Source: S010-25 sp964466455
Lineage (GTDB): Bacteria; Pseudomonadota; Gammaproteobacteria; SZUA-229
DNA: 64,000 nucleotides
Assembly: GCA_964466455.1 (NCBI GenBank)
Contig: CAYXNL010000001.1
Coordinates: 19,931-83,930, forward strand
Direction of reading: 5' to 3'
Part shown: one piece after another, positions 33,967 to 42,935 of the stretch
Layout: each line of letters begins with the position of its first letter
Numbering within the stretch: position 1 is the stretch's first letter
The notes under the pieces: model-generated
Told to the model about the DNA's origin: nothing
What the model saw: only the letters and a program-made list of their open reading frames with translations
The model's database searches: none
Translations under genes and position numbers: made by a program

Positions 33967-34836
33967 TTAAACAGAGCGTTGCGGACGTTTCTTTTCAATC
34001 AGGGCATAGGCTGAATGGTTGTGAATGGACTCAAAGTTTTCTGATTCGATGGTATAAGATAAAATACGGCCGTCTATATTCAACTGATGTGCAATATCGC
34101 GCACCATATCTTCAACAAATTTCGGATTATCATAAGCTCTTTCCGTTACAACTTTTTCGTCCGGGCGTTTGAGTAAGCCGTATAGTTCACATGATGCCTG
34201 TTTTTCCACCAGGTCAATAATTTCTTCTATCCAGATAAAATCTTCTGTTTCAATATTTACGGTTACATGCGAGCGCTGGTTGTGCGCGCCACGGTCTGCT
34301 ATTTTTTTGGAGCAGGGGCACAGGCTGGTAACCGGAACGATTACTTTGACATTAATTTTGTTGATGTCTCCGGTGCGTTCGCCAACAAAGGTTACCTCGT
34401 AATCAAGCAGGCTTCGTACACCGGATGATGGTGCCTTCTTATTAACAAAGAACTTGAATCTCATTTCAATGTGCCCGCATTTTGCATCCAGTCGCCGGGT
34501 CATTTCAGTTAACATGGCCTTAAAGGATTTCACGGTAATTTCCCAGTCATGATTATTTAAAATCTCCACAAAACGCGACATATGCGTTCCCTTAAAGTTG
34601 TGGGGCAGATCCACATACATATTAAAGCTTGCGATGGTATGTTGTATTTTACCGGTACGATCTTTTACCTGTACAGGGTGTAGAATGTCCTTGATTCCTA
34701 CTTTATTAATGGCAATGGCGCGCGTATCTTCGGTGTTTTGCACATCGGGTAGTGTGGATGATTTTTTTGTTTTCTGCGGTTTCATTGTTTGTTGGATGTT
34801 GGTTTTGCTGATTTCAGAATCAATAACTTCAGACAT
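33967..34836 (-). CDS. folE2: GTP cyclohydrolase FolE2 (type IB)
   Basis: Converts GTP to 7,8-dihydroneopterin triphosphate, the first step of folate and queuosine synthesis. It is the zinc-independent form. The 289 aa include VTSLCPCSKKIADRGAHNQRSHV, with the metal/catalytic Cys, and EIIDLVEKQASCELYGLLKRPDEKVVTERAYDNPKFVEDMVR. The ATG at 34836 begins one base after the queD stop, so this start was chosen over the one 11 codons upstream. It is co-transcribed with queD, pointing to queuosine. Confidence 0.93.
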   Translation of the reverse strand: MSEVIDSEISKTNIQQTMKPQKTKKSSTLPDVQNTEDTRAIAINKVGIKDILHPVQVKDRTGKIQHTIASFNMYVDLPHNFKGTHMSRFVEILNNHDWEITVKSFKAMLTEMTRRLDAKCGHIEMRFKFFVNKKAPSSGVRSLLDYEVTFVGERTGDINKINVKVIVPVTSLCPCSKKIADRGAHNQRSHVTVNIETEDFIWIEEIIDLVEKQASCELYGLLKRPDEKVVTERAYDNPKFVEDMVRDIAHQLNIDGRILSYTIESENFESIHNHSAYALIEKKRPQRSV

Positions 34837-34837
34837 A

Positions 34838-35221
34838 TTATTTCTCTTCACTATAGCGAACACAGGCACGTTCCGTTTCCCACAAGGTCACAGCAGTTAT
34901 CTGTATGCGCTCATTATTAATGCGTGCTGAAATTTCCCGGTATAAATAGGCGGCAATATTTTCAGCGGTCGGGTTTATCTCCTTAAAAGGTATAAGATCA
35001 TTTAGATAATAATGATCCATTTGATCACCCACCTCATGGGCAGCCTTTTTTAATATTTTAAAATCAACTGCCATACCGGTTTTATCAAGCTGAGAGGCAA
35101 CAGCTTCGGTTTCAACTTTCCAGTTATGTCCATGCATCCGGCTACAGGCGCCGGGATACTCACGCAGAGTATGTGCGGATGCAAATTCGGTGACTACTTT
35201 TAGCTGGTAGCGTGCTGCCAT
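34838..35221 (-). CDS. queD: 6-carboxytetrahydropterin synthase QueD
   Basis: Converts dihydroneopterin triphosphate to 6-carboxy-5,6,7,8-tetrahydropterin in the queuosine pathway. The 127-aa protein has the zinc ligands FASAHTLREYPGACSRMHGHNWKVE and the C-terminal TLWETERACVRY. It is followed by folE2 after 1 bp and lies 46 bp after dxs on the same strand, so a longer transcript from xseB is possible. Confidence 0.93.
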   Translation of the reverse strand: MAARYQLKVVTEFASAHTLREYPGACSRMHGHNWKVETEAVASQLDKTGMAVDFKILKKAAHEVGDQMDHYYLNDLIPFKEINPTAENIAAYLYREISARINNERIQITAVTLWETERACVRYSEEK

Positions 35222-35267
35222 AACAAATAATACCTGACTAAAATACTAGGATTTTATCGGAATTGCA

Positions 35268-37160
35268 CTATATTTGCAATTCGTGGCAGTGTGCCTGGAT
35301 GCTGTTGAAAATACCATTGGCATCCAGCTGCCAGTCAGCCAGTATCTCTTCGACGCTGCCGTGGGACGGAAATTTATCCGGGTAGCCGAGATGGAGCATG
35401 GGAATGTGCCGACTTTGCTGATGTAGAAATTCACTTACACCGCTACCGGCTCCACCCGCTATGGCATTGTCTTCCAGTGTAACCAGCAAATCATGCGTCG
35501 TTGCAGCCTGTAATAATGTGCGCTGATCCAGCGGTTTGACAAAACGCATATTGTACACCGTCGCGTCAAGTTTTTCTGCTACGCGAAGGGCAGTTGTTAA
35601 TAATGTGCCAAATACCAGTAGAGCTATTTTCTTACCTTCACGTACGCATATAGCGCGACCAAAATCGACAGCCTTCAGGTCTTTGGTAACCGGTTCACCG
35701 CTACCATGACCACGAGGATATCGAATCGCAGACGGCCCATCATGCAGAAAACCGGTTGTCAGCATTTGCCGGGTTTCATTTTCATTGGCAGGGGTCATAA
35801 TAACCATATTGGGGATACAACGCATAAAACTGATATCGAAGGCGCCGTTATGTGTGGGGCCGTCCGCGCCAACAATACCAGCCCGGTCAATGGCAAAGAC
35901 AACAGGCAGGTTCTGGATGGCGACATCATGAATAAGCTGATCGTAGGCACGTTGCAGAAATGTAGAGTAAATTGCCACCACCGGTTTAAGACCCTCACAG
36001 GCCATACCTGCCGCCAGCGTAACGGCATGCTGTTCGGCAATACCGACATCAAAATAACGTTGGGGGTATTTTTTTGCAAATTCAACCAGACCAGAACCTT
36101 CACGCATTGCCGGAGTAATACCAATCAGGCGTTCATCTTCGGCGGCCATATCACATAACCAGTCGCTGAAAATATGGGTATAGCTGGGCGGGTTGTCAGT
36201 TGTTGATGTCTCACGTGATTTACCGGTACTCAGGTCAAACGCAGATACACCGTGATATTTTCCCGGTGCATCTTCCGCAGGGAAATAACCTTTACCTTTT
36301 TGTGTGCGTACATGCAACAGGCGTGGCCCCGACTGCTGTGTAATATTCTGTAGTATGGGGATTAATGCATTCAGGTCGTGTCCATCTACCGGGCCGAAAT
36401 AATTAAAACCCAGTTCCTCAAATAAGGTTCCTGGCGTAATCATCCCTTTCACATGTTCCTCTGTGCGTTTTGCCAGTTCCAATACCGGTGGTAGATTTTC
36501 CAGTACTTTTTTACTACTTGCTTTTACACTGGAAAATAAACTGCCGGAAAGCAGACGGGTAAAATGGTTGGACAATGCGCCGACATTGGGCGAAATGGAC
36601 ATATCGTTATCATTTAAAATAACCAGCAGATTGGGGTCGCTGATATTCTCCATGGCGCCAGCATGATTCAATGCTTCAAAGGCCATGCCTGCAGTCATGG
36701 CACCATCACCAATAACGGCTACCGCCAGACGGTTGATTCCCTGTTGCCGGGCAGCAATACACATTCCCAGCGCTGCGCCTATTGAGGTGCTGGAGTGTCC
36801 CGTACCAAAACTGTCATAGTTGCTCTCATCGCGTTTTGGAAACCCGGCAAGCCCACCTTTCTGACGTAGGGTGTGCATACGTTCACGCCGACCAGTAAGG
36901 ATTTTATGCGGATAGGTTTGATGGCCCACATCCCAGACCAGCCGGTCTTCCGGGGTATTTAATACATAATGCAAGGCAATAGTCAGTTCAACAGTACCTA
37001 AACCGGCAGAAAGATGGCCGCCGGTAGAGGCGACAGTATTTAGCAGAAATTCACGTAATTCACGTGCAAGCCGAGGCAGTTGTGCCGGCTTCAGCTTTCG
37101 CACATCGGCAGGTGAATGGATGGTTTCCAGTAGCGTCCATTGTCGGTTTCGGTATGGCAT
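35268..37160 (-). CDS. dxs: 1-deoxy-D-xylulose-5-phosphate synthase
   Basis: The thiamine-diphosphate enzyme that joins pyruvate and glyceraldehyde 3-phosphate, first step of the MEP isoprenoid pathway. The 630 aa have the TPP motif GDGAMTAGMAFEALNHAG ... NDNDMSISPNVG, the glutamate/His region YFDVGIAEQHAVTLAAGMA, and DRAGIVGADGPTHNGAFDISFMR. The ATG at 37160 (MPYRNRQW) is preferred to the one at 37202, which overlaps ispA. It is third in xseB-ispA-dxs. Because pdxST is also present, its product may not be needed for vitamin B6 here. Confidence 0.96.
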   Translation of the reverse strand: MPYRNRQWTLLETIHSPADVRKLKPAQLPRLARELREFLLNTVASTGGHLSAGLGTVELTIALHYVLNTPEDRLVWDVGHQTYPHKILTGRRERMHTLRQKGGLAGFPKRDESNYDSFGTGHSSTSIGAALGMCIAARQQGINRLAVAVIGDGAMTAGMAFEALNHAGAMENISDPNLLVILNDNDMSISPNVGALSNHFTRLLSGSLFSSVKASSKKVLENLPPVLELAKRTEEHVKGMITPGTLFEELGFNYFGPVDGHDLNALIPILQNITQQSGPRLLHVRTQKGKGYFPAEDAPGKYHGVSAFDLSTGKSRETSTTDNPPSYTHIFSDWLCDMAAEDERLIGITPAMREGSGLVEFAKKYPQRYFDVGIAEQHAVTLAAGMACEGLKPVVAIYSTFLQRAYDQLIHDVAIQNLPVVFAIDRAGIVGADGPTHNGAFDISFMRCIPNMVIMTPANENETRQMLTTGFLHDGPSAIRYPRGHGSGEPVTKDLKAVDFGRAICVREGKKIALLVFGTLLTTALRVAEKLDATVYNMRFVKPLDQRTLLQAATTHDLLVTLEDNAIAGGAGSGVSEFLHQQSRHIPMLHLGYPDKFPSHGSVEEILADWQLDANGIFNSIQAHCHELQI

Positions 37161-37182
37161 GTATGTCTTTCTTTCGTATTGG

Positions 37183-38085
37183 TTAGTACTGGCGTTCGAC
37201 AATATAGGCGGATAGTTGCCTTAGTGTATCGGCTTCCGATCCCAGTGACTGGAGGCAGACCAGTGCCTGGCGGTGTTGTTCCTGTGCACGCTGGCGTGAT
37301 GCCTCCAGCCCGATAATGGCCGGATAGGTCGGTTTTGACTGGTCTTCATCGGATCCCTGCGGCTTGCCCAATGTTTCCGTGTCGGAAGTAACATCAAGAA
37401 TATCATCCTGAATCTGAAAAGAAAGCCCAATGCAACGCGCGTAATTATCAAGAATTTCCAGTTTTTCATCACTGGTGTCCAGTTTGCACAATGCGCCAAG
37501 TAGAATGCTGGCACGAATTAGTGCGCCGGTTTTCAGTCGGTGCATGGATTCAAGTTGCTGTAGCGACAGTGTTTTACCAACAGATGCCAGGTCAATCGCC
37601 TGCCCACCAGCCATCCCGTGTGCACCGCTGGCTCGGGTAAGCAGACATAACATATCAAGACAGCGGTCAGCATTTAGATCTCGGTGCCGGTTGTGGGTTA
37701 GCATCTCGTAGGCTAATGCCTGTAGTGCATCACCAGCAAGCATGGCGGTCGCCTCATCAAAGGCTTTGTGGCAGGTCGGACGTCCGCGGCGCAGGTCGTC
37801 GTCGTCCATTGCTGGGAGGTCATCATGAATCAGTGAATAGGTGTGGATCATTTCTACTGCGCAGGCAGGAATATCCAGTGCGGTCGGATTGGCCCCCATC
37901 GCTTCTCCGGCTGCATATACCATTGCCGGGCGAATACGTTTGCCACCGCCTGTTACTGCATAACGTATTACTCCGGCCAGGTTGTGTTCTGGCTGGTCTT
38001 CGTTCGGCAGGTAGTTGTCCAGTGCCGTATTGACACGCTGCTGGTAGATTTTCAGTTTTTCTTCGAAGGCGGAGGCTGCGGTCAT
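37183..38085 (-). CDS. ispA: Farnesyl diphosphate synthase
   Basis: Adds isopentenyl diphosphate to DMAPP and GPP to make FPP, the precursor of ubiquinone side chains and undecaprenyl phosphate. The 300 aa carry both Asp-rich motifs, HDDLPAMDDDDLRRGRPTCHKAFDEA and IQDDILDVTSD, and GGKRIRPAM. It overlaps xseB by 4 bp (ATGA). Confidence 0.96.
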   Translation of the reverse strand: MTAASAFEEKLKIYQQRVNTALDNYLPNEDQPEHNLAGVIRYAVTGGGKRIRPAMVYAAGEAMGANPTALDIPACAVEMIHTYSLIHDDLPAMDDDDLRRGRPTCHKAFDEATAMLAGDALQALAYEMLTHNRHRDLNADRCLDMLCLLTRASGAHGMAGGQAIDLASVGKTLSLQQLESMHRLKTGALIRASILLGALCKLDTSDEKLEILDNYARCIGLSFQIQDDILDVTSDTETLGKPQGSDEDQSKPTYPAIIGLEASRQRAQEQHRQALVCLQSLGSEADTLRQLSAYIVERQY

Positions 38086-38315
38086 TCGTTCTCGGTTTCC
38101 AGATCATATTCGACCAGCTTGCCATTCTCTTCGATCAGTTTTTTAACCTTGAGCTCGGCATTCTGTAGTGCCTGTTGACATTCGCTGCTCAGGACAATGC
38201 CTTTCTCAAAGCGCTTGAGTGAGTCTTCAAGGCTGAGATTGCCCTGTTCCATCTCATCAACCAGCTTTTCCAGCTCCGTCAGTGCTTTTTCAAAATTGAG
38301 GTTCTTTTTAGCCAT
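38082..38315 (-). CDS. xseB: Exodeoxyribonuclease VII small subunit
   Basis: The 77-aa helical subunit of exonuclease VII, which degrades single-stranded DNA. It matches the family text: FEKALTELEKLVDEMEQGNLSLEDSLKRFEKGIVLSSECQQAL. The first gene of xseB-ispA-dxs; the large subunit XseA is outside the window. Confidence 0.93.
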   Translation of the reverse strand: MAKKNLNFEKALTELEKLVDEMEQGNLSLEDSLKRFEKGIVLSSECQQALQNAELKVKKLIEENGKLVEYDLETENE

Positions 38316-38605
38316 GGTGTATTTTAGCAGAGAATGTATAGAGAATGACTAATGTATTTTAGGGAGGGCTTTAAACTGGTTCGGGTGCCATGCTTGATAT
38401 TCCCATGTTGAGGTTCAGCTATCTTTAATAGTCGCGTTAATAGTCGCGTTGTAAAGTGCCCATTTGCCAGTCCTGCTATTACAGGTTATTGAATGGATAG
38501 TGAAAATACGCTAATCGGGATGAATGGTTGTTCGATGCAGGTTGGGCCGGTAGACAGGGGCGGTGTAAATAGAAAAAGATGGTTTTATTCTAAACCGATA
38601 AAAAC

Positions 38606-38619
38606 TTGATCTATGTCAT
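38606..38619 (+). promoter_or_regulatory. FNR/ANR-like box upstream of nrdJa
   Basis: TTGATCTATGTCAT matches TTGATNNNNATCAA at 8 of 10 positions. Its centre is 32 bp from the centre of a TAATAT hexamer (38642-38647), the distance expected between a -41.5 FNR site and a -10 box. An alternative sigma-70 reading is TTGATC plus TATGAT (38631-38636) with a 19-bp spacer. Confidence 0.55.
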
Positions 38620-38646
38620 GTAATTTCTGGTATGATCTCCTTAATA

Positions 38647-38694
38647 TCACTACATGTAGTACGTAAATAATAAAAATAACACTATATATGGTTG
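38647..38694 (+). promoter_or_regulatory. Tandem NrdR boxes
   Basis: Box 1 TCACTACATGTAGTAC (38647-38662) and box 2 ACACTATATATGGTTG (38679-38694) match the NrdR consensus acaCwAtATaTwGtgt and start 32 bp apart, three helical turns, as in known NrdR operators. They overlap the predicted start of transcription, so NrdR would repress nrdJ when dATP is plentiful. Confidence 0.8.
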
Positions 38695-38728
38695 GCGATA
38701 AAATAGCTATATATTGAGGAGAAGCTCT

Positions 38729-40897
38729 ATGAAAGCGGTAATACAGGCCCCCGAATTATCATCCATCAAAGACAATGATGTTCCTTTGCAACCAGCATCG
38801 GAGGATATCTGGCAACGTAAATATCAGTTAAAGGATAACCACGGCGAGGTAGTTGATCTGTGTATTGAGGGTACCTTTACACGTATTGCCCGTGCGCTGG
38901 CTGATATTGAAGTGACTCCAGAAAAACAGCAACACTGGTACGGGAGGTTCCTCTGGGCATTAAAACACGGTGCAATACCTGCGGGGCGTATTATTTCCAA
39001 TGCCGGTGCACAGGCATACAAACCAGCGACATCTACTATTAACTGTACTGTATCGGGCACCATTCATGACTCTATGGATGATATTTTAGGGAAAGTGCAT
39101 GAAGCCGGTATGACATTAAAGTCCGGTGCAGGTATTGGCTATGAGTTTTCTACACTGAGACCAAATGATGCCTATGTTTCCGGTTCAGGTGCGTTAACCT
39201 CCGGCCCAATGTCCTTTATGGATATTTATGACAAGGTCTGTTTTACCATTTCTTCTGCGGGTGGTCGTCGGGGTGCACAAATGGCTACTTTTGATATCGG
39301 CCACCCTGATGTGCTGGATTTTATCCGTGCCAAACGTGAAGATGGTCGCCTGCGTCAGTTTAACCTGTCTCTGTTAATTAGCCGTGAATTTATGGAAGCA
39401 GTAAAAAATGATACGCCCTGGCCACTGGCTTTCCCATTAATGCAGGAAGAAACGCAAACACATCATATTGATATCAATAACCCCCGGCAGGTTATCTGGC
39501 GTGACTGGCCAATAAAAACAGCCGAATCGGGTTATATCGTGAATGAAGCCGGTAAGGTTGCCTGTCGTATATATAAAACCATCGATGCCGCCAGATTATG
39601 GGATGTCATTATGACATCAACCTATGACTATGCAGAGCCCGGTTTTATTTTAATCGACCAGTATAACGAAATGAATAATAACTGGTTCTGTGAAAATATC
39701 CGTACGACGAATCCCTGTGGAGAACAGGGCCTGCCGGAATATGGTGCCTGTTTGCTGGGTTCCATTAATCTTACCCGTCTGGTGAAAAATCCGTTTACCG
39801 ATAAAGCTGATTTTGACTGGGAAACCTATCGTGAAGTGGTAAAAGTTTTTACCCGTATGCTGGATAATGTGGTTGAGATTAATGGTTTGCCATTACCGGC
39901 ACAACGCAATGAGATAGAAAATAAACGGCGGCATGGAATGGGGTATCTGGGGCTTGGTTCTGCCTTAACCATGATGGGTGTCCGTTATGGCTCGGAGGAA
40001 TCACTGTTATTTACCGAGAAAGTAACCCGTGAGCTGGCTCTGGCTGGCTGGGAAAGTGCACTGTCACTGGCAGAGGAAAAAGGCCCGGCACCGATACTGG
40101 AAAAAGATTTTACGGTAACCTCAGCAATGTTATACCAGCGGCCTGAAATGAAAGCGGATGGCTGGAAAACGGGCGATACAATAAAAGGCAAAGTTCTGCA
40201 TGCACGTTATAGCCGCTACATGCAGCAACTGGCAGAAGTAGAGCCGGAACTGGTTGAAGCCCTGGCACGGGTCGGGGCGCGTTTTACTCACCACAGTTCG
40301 ATTGCACCGACGGGAACCATCGCATTATCTATTGCCAATAATGCCAGCAATGGTATTGAGCCAAGTTTTGCGCACCATTATTCACGTAATATTATCAGAG
40401 AAGGGAAAAAGACCAAGGAAAAAGTAGACGTCTGGTCGTATGAGTTACTGGCCTATCGTGAACTGATTAATTCACAGGCAATGCCTTTTTCTGATAAGGA
40501 AGAAGAGAAACTGCCGAACTATTTTATTAGTGCCGATGATGTTAGTCCGAAACAGCATGTTGATGTTCAGGCTGCCGCACAGAAATGGATTGATTCCTCT
40601 ATTTCGAAAACAGCGAATATTCCAACCGATTATCCTTATGATGATTTTAAGAACATTTATATGTATGCCTATGAAAATAATCTGAAGGGCTGTACCACAT
40701 TTCGTTTTAATCCCGAGGCTTTTCAGGGTGTACTGGTAAAGGAAGAAGATCTGGAGAATACTCAATATCGCTTTTCTCTCGACGATGGCAGTTTTGTTGA
40801 AGTAAAAGGTAATGATGAAATTGAGTACGATGGTGAAACCCATACGGCAGCAAATTTATATGATGCATTAAAAGAAGGCTATTACGGTAAGTTTTAA
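38729..40897 (+). CDS. nrdJa: Class II (B12-dependent) ribonucleotide reductase, catalytic subunit NrdJa
   Basis: Reduces ribonucleotides to deoxyribonucleotides using adenosylcobalamin as radical source, so it works with or without oxygen. The 722-aa protein has the active-site residues expected: STINCTVSG (first redox Cys), NPCGEQGLPEYGACLLGSINLT (radical Cys and Glu), and the barrel text KSGAGIGYEFSTLRP and SSAGGRRGAQMATFDIGHPDVLDFI. The C-terminus lacks the CxxC tail; that is on nrdJb, as in Pseudomonas. The ATG at 38729 follows GAGGAG, better than the TTG at 38714. It is controlled by NrdR and probably FNR (see boxes upstream). Confidence 0.93.
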   Translation: MKAVIQAPELSSIKDNDVPLQPASEDIWQRKYQLKDNHGEVVDLCIEGTFTRIARALADIEVTPEKQQHWYGRFLWALKHGAIPAGRIISNAGAQAYKPATSTINCTVSGTIHDSMDDILGKVHEAGMTLKSGAGIGYEFSTLRPNDAYVSGSGALTSGPMSFMDIYDKVCFTISSAGGRRGAQMATFDIGHPDVLDFIRAKREDGRLRQFNLSLLISREFMEAVKNDTPWPLAFPLMQEETQTHHIDINNPRQVIWRDWPIKTAESGYIVNEAGKVACRIYKTIDAARLWDVIMTSTYDYAEPGFILIDQYNEMNNNWFCENIRTTNPCGEQGLPEYGACLLGSINLTRLVKNPFTDKADFDWETYREVVKVFTRMLDNVVEINGLPLPAQRNEIENKRRHGMGYLGLGSALTMMGVRYGSEESLLFTEKVTRELALAGWESALSLAEEKGPAPILEKDFTVTSAMLYQRPEMKADGWKTGDTIKGKVLHARYSRYMQQLAEVEPELVEALARVGARFTHHSSIAPTGTIALSIANNASNGIEPSFAHHYSRNIIREGKKTKEKVDVWSYELLAYRELINSQAMPFSDKEEEKLPNYFISADDVSPKQHVDVQAAAQKWIDSSISKTANIPTDYPYDDFKNIYMYAYENNLKGCTTFRFNPEAFQGVLVKEEDLENTQYRFSLDDGSFVEVKGNDEIEYDGETHTAANLYDALKEGYYGKF

Positions 40898-40971
40898 CGC
40901 ATAAGAAAAACCCGGTTAATTCGTCCATAAATTAATCAGCGTTTTTATAAATAACAGGATAAGGTGAGAAA

Positions 40972-41697
40972 ATGGCGATTGAAATAAAAAATAAAATTGT
41001 GGGTTATAAAGTTGTCGTGCCGTCAGAGACAGAAAAACCTTCGGGTAAAAATACCTCCGGTAAGAAAGGTAATTCATCCGCTGAAGATGGTACGGCAGAA
41101 ATCATTCAGATGCATGAAAAACTTGAGCGTCCTGAATTACTGTTGGGTTCAACTTATAAGATTAAAACACCACAGTCAGAACATGCTTTATATGTAACCA
41201 TTAATGATATTCTTTTAAATCAGGGAACAGAGCATGAAATGCGACGTCCCTACGAAATATTCATTAATTCCAAAAATATGGATCATTTTCAGTGGATTGT
41301 TGCGTTAACACGGATTATTTCCGCAGTATTCAGAAAGGGAGGAGACGTTACTTTTCTGGTTGATGAATTGAGGAGCGTATTTGATCCACATGGTGGTTAC
41401 TTTAAAAAAGGAGGCAAATACAAACCCTCGCTGGTCGCGGAAATTGGTGATGCCATCGAATGCCACATGAAGATAATCGGTATGATAAAAGGCAATGACC
41501 TGGATGAACGTCAGCGGGAAATGCTGGATGCAAAACGAAAAGAATACGAGAACATTCATGCCGGTGATAATAAAACCGCTGATAGCGATGACTTTCCGCC
41601 GACCGCTGTATTATGCAAAAAATGTAATACCAAAGCCGTAATTAGCATGGATGGGTGTATGACCTGCCTGAATTGTGGGGATTCCCATTGTAACTAA
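40972..41697 (+). CDS. nrdJb: Class II ribonucleotide reductase, NrdJb
   Basis: The 241-aa second part of a split class II RNR. In Pseudomonas NrdJb is required with NrdJa for activity. Visible are EHALYVTINDILLNQGTEHEMRRPYEIFINSKNMDHFQWIVALTRIISAVFRKGGDVTFLVDELRSVFDPHGGYFKKGGKYKPSLVAEIG, which corresponds to the C-terminal domain of unsplit NrdJ, and the terminal Zn/redox cluster CKKCNTKAVISMDGCMTCLNCGDSHCN, which holds the Cys pair that re-reduces the active site. The gene follows nrdJa by 74 bp. Confidence 0.92.
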   Translation: MAIEIKNKIVGYKVVVPSETEKPSGKNTSGKKGNSSAEDGTAEIIQMHEKLERPELLLGSTYKIKTPQSEHALYVTINDILLNQGTEHEMRRPYEIFINSKNMDHFQWIVALTRIISAVFRKGGDVTFLVDELRSVFDPHGGYFKKGGKYKPSLVAEIGDAIECHMKIIGMIKGNDLDERQREMLDAKRKEYENIHAGDNKTADSDDFPPTAVLCKKCNTKAVISMDGCMTCLNCGDSHCN

Positions 41698-41716
41698 TGT
41701 AAAATGAGAGGGCTTG

Positions 41717-41875
41717 ATGGAAAAGAAAAATAAAAAAACAACAGGTAAATATCCGTATAATTTGCCACGAAAAATGTACTGGCCGGATATGGTGTTTGGC
41801 CCAGTTAATCTGTGGAGCCTGCCCCCGGCATTGTTTTTTTATCGTAATTTATCCATCAATAAAGATAAGTACTAA
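41717..41875 (+). CDS. 52-aa protein of unknown function behind nrdJb
   Basis: A short ORF starting at an ATG preceded by GAGAGGG, 19 bp after the nrdJb stop and ending 69 bp before the YhcC-like gene. The protein is Lys-rich at the start, then has KYPYNLPRKMYWPDMVFGPV and NLWSLPPALFFYRNL, with many Trp, Tyr, Phe and Pro residues, which suggests a folded or membrane-associated peptide rather than noise. I do not recognise a family. The ribosome site, position and composition support a real gene in the nrdJ operon. Confidence 0.55.
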   Translation: MEKKNKKTTGKYPYNLPRKMYWPDMVFGPVNLWSLPPALFFYRNLSINKDKY

Positions 41876-41944
41876 CAGGATAGATAAAAATGGTATTCAG
41901 TAATAAATACCGGAAAATAAAAAATTTCAGCGATTGAGTCTTTA

Positions 41945-42925
41945 ATGAATCTTGCAAACTACGTTAATACATTCGGCCAGGCAATGCTCCAGCAGTATGG
42001 TGAGCGTGTTCACAAGATTGCTATTGATGCGGGTTTTACCTGCCCAAATCGTGATGGTACCATCGGTCGCGGTGGCTGCACTTTCTGTAATAATGTCTCT
42101 TTCAGCCCTAATGGGCGGCAGCCGAAATCGGTTACACAACAGATTGAATCGGGTCGGCAGGTTATTTTAAAACGTACCGGGGCGAGGAAATATATTGCCT
42201 ATTTTCAGGCCTACACCAATACTTATGCCGATGTGCAGGCACTCACCACCTTATATAATGAGGCGTTGAATGAACCCGATGTTATCGGTCTGGATATTGG
42301 TACCCGTCCTGACTGTGTGCCGGATGAAGTGCTGGATCTACTGGCCGATTACCAGCAACAGGGCTATGAAGTGTGGCTGGAACTGGGTTTGCAGTCAGCG
42401 TTTGATAAGACCCTGGAACGGGTAAACCGCGGACACGGTTTTGCCGAATATAAACAGGCAGTGCAAAAAGCACATCAGCGAGGGCTGAAAATATGTACGC
42501 ATTTAATTCTCGGTCTGCCGGGGGAGGCGACACAGCAGCATCTGGCTTCGCTGGAAAAAGTACTGGAACTTGGTGTTGAAGGCCTTAAGTTTCATCCTTT
42601 ACATGTGGTAAAAGGGACACAGTTAGCGAATGAATGGCGCCGTGGTGAGTACCGGCCATTAACAATGGATGAATATATAGCCGATGTAGTGGCAATGGTC
42701 GCGCGTACGCCGAAAGATGTATTATTTCATCGTCTTACCGGCACAGCATCATCCAGTGTTTTGCTGGCACCCGCCTGGTGTGCGAAAAAATGGCAGGTTC
42801 TTAATGCGTTAACTCAGGCACTGAAACAGGCAGAAGAAAGTGCTGCCACAAATGATCGTCAAAATAAAATATCCTGTTTAATACAGCCAGATCTGGATAT
42901 AGACCTGGCGACCGTAACAGCATAG
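41945..42925 (+). CDS. Radical SAM protein YhcC (TIGR01212 family)
   Basis: A 326-aa radical SAM protein with the CX7CX2C-type cluster GFTCPNRDGTIGRGGCTFCNN, where the Cys spacing is characteristic of this family, then GLDIGTRPDCVPDEVLDLLADY and LELGLQSAFDKTLERVNRGHGFAEY. E. coli YhcC has the same pattern; its reaction is not established. It lies directly before ubiU, so it may be co-transcribed with the anaerobic ubiquinone genes. Confidence 0.87.
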   Translation: MNLANYVNTFGQAMLQQYGERVHKIAIDAGFTCPNRDGTIGRGGCTFCNNVSFSPNGRQPKSVTQQIESGRQVILKRTGARKYIAYFQAYTNTYADVQALTTLYNEALNEPDVIGLDIGTRPDCVPDEVLDLLADYQQQGYEVWLELGLQSAFDKTLERVNRGHGFAEYKQAVQKAHQRGLKICTHLILGLPGEATQQHLASLEKVLELGVEGLKFHPLHVVKGTQLANEWRRGEYRPLTMDEYIADVVAMVARTPKDVLFHRLTGTASSSVLLAPAWCAKKWQVLNALTQALKQAEESAATNDRQNKISCLIQPDLDIDLATVTA

Positions 42926-42935
42926 AGTAGTGATT

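Larger units (their letters stand above)
38316..38728. other. Regulatory region between xseB and nrdJa
   Basis: 413 bp with no ORF that I trust. It contains a 12-bp tandem repeat (TTAATAGTCGCG twice, 38425-38448), an FNR-like box, promoter elements and two NrdR boxes near the nrdJa end. The left half (38350-38600) shows nothing else. Confidence 0.6.

Noticed and set aside
35706..36158. Plus-strand ORF of 150 aa opposite dxs
   Set aside because: It lies entirely opposite conserved dxs codons and has no ribosome site or family signature.
37716..38178. Several ORFs over 100 codons on both strands within ispA/xseB
   Set aside because: They are shadows of ispA in other frames; the real frame carries both Asp-rich motifs.
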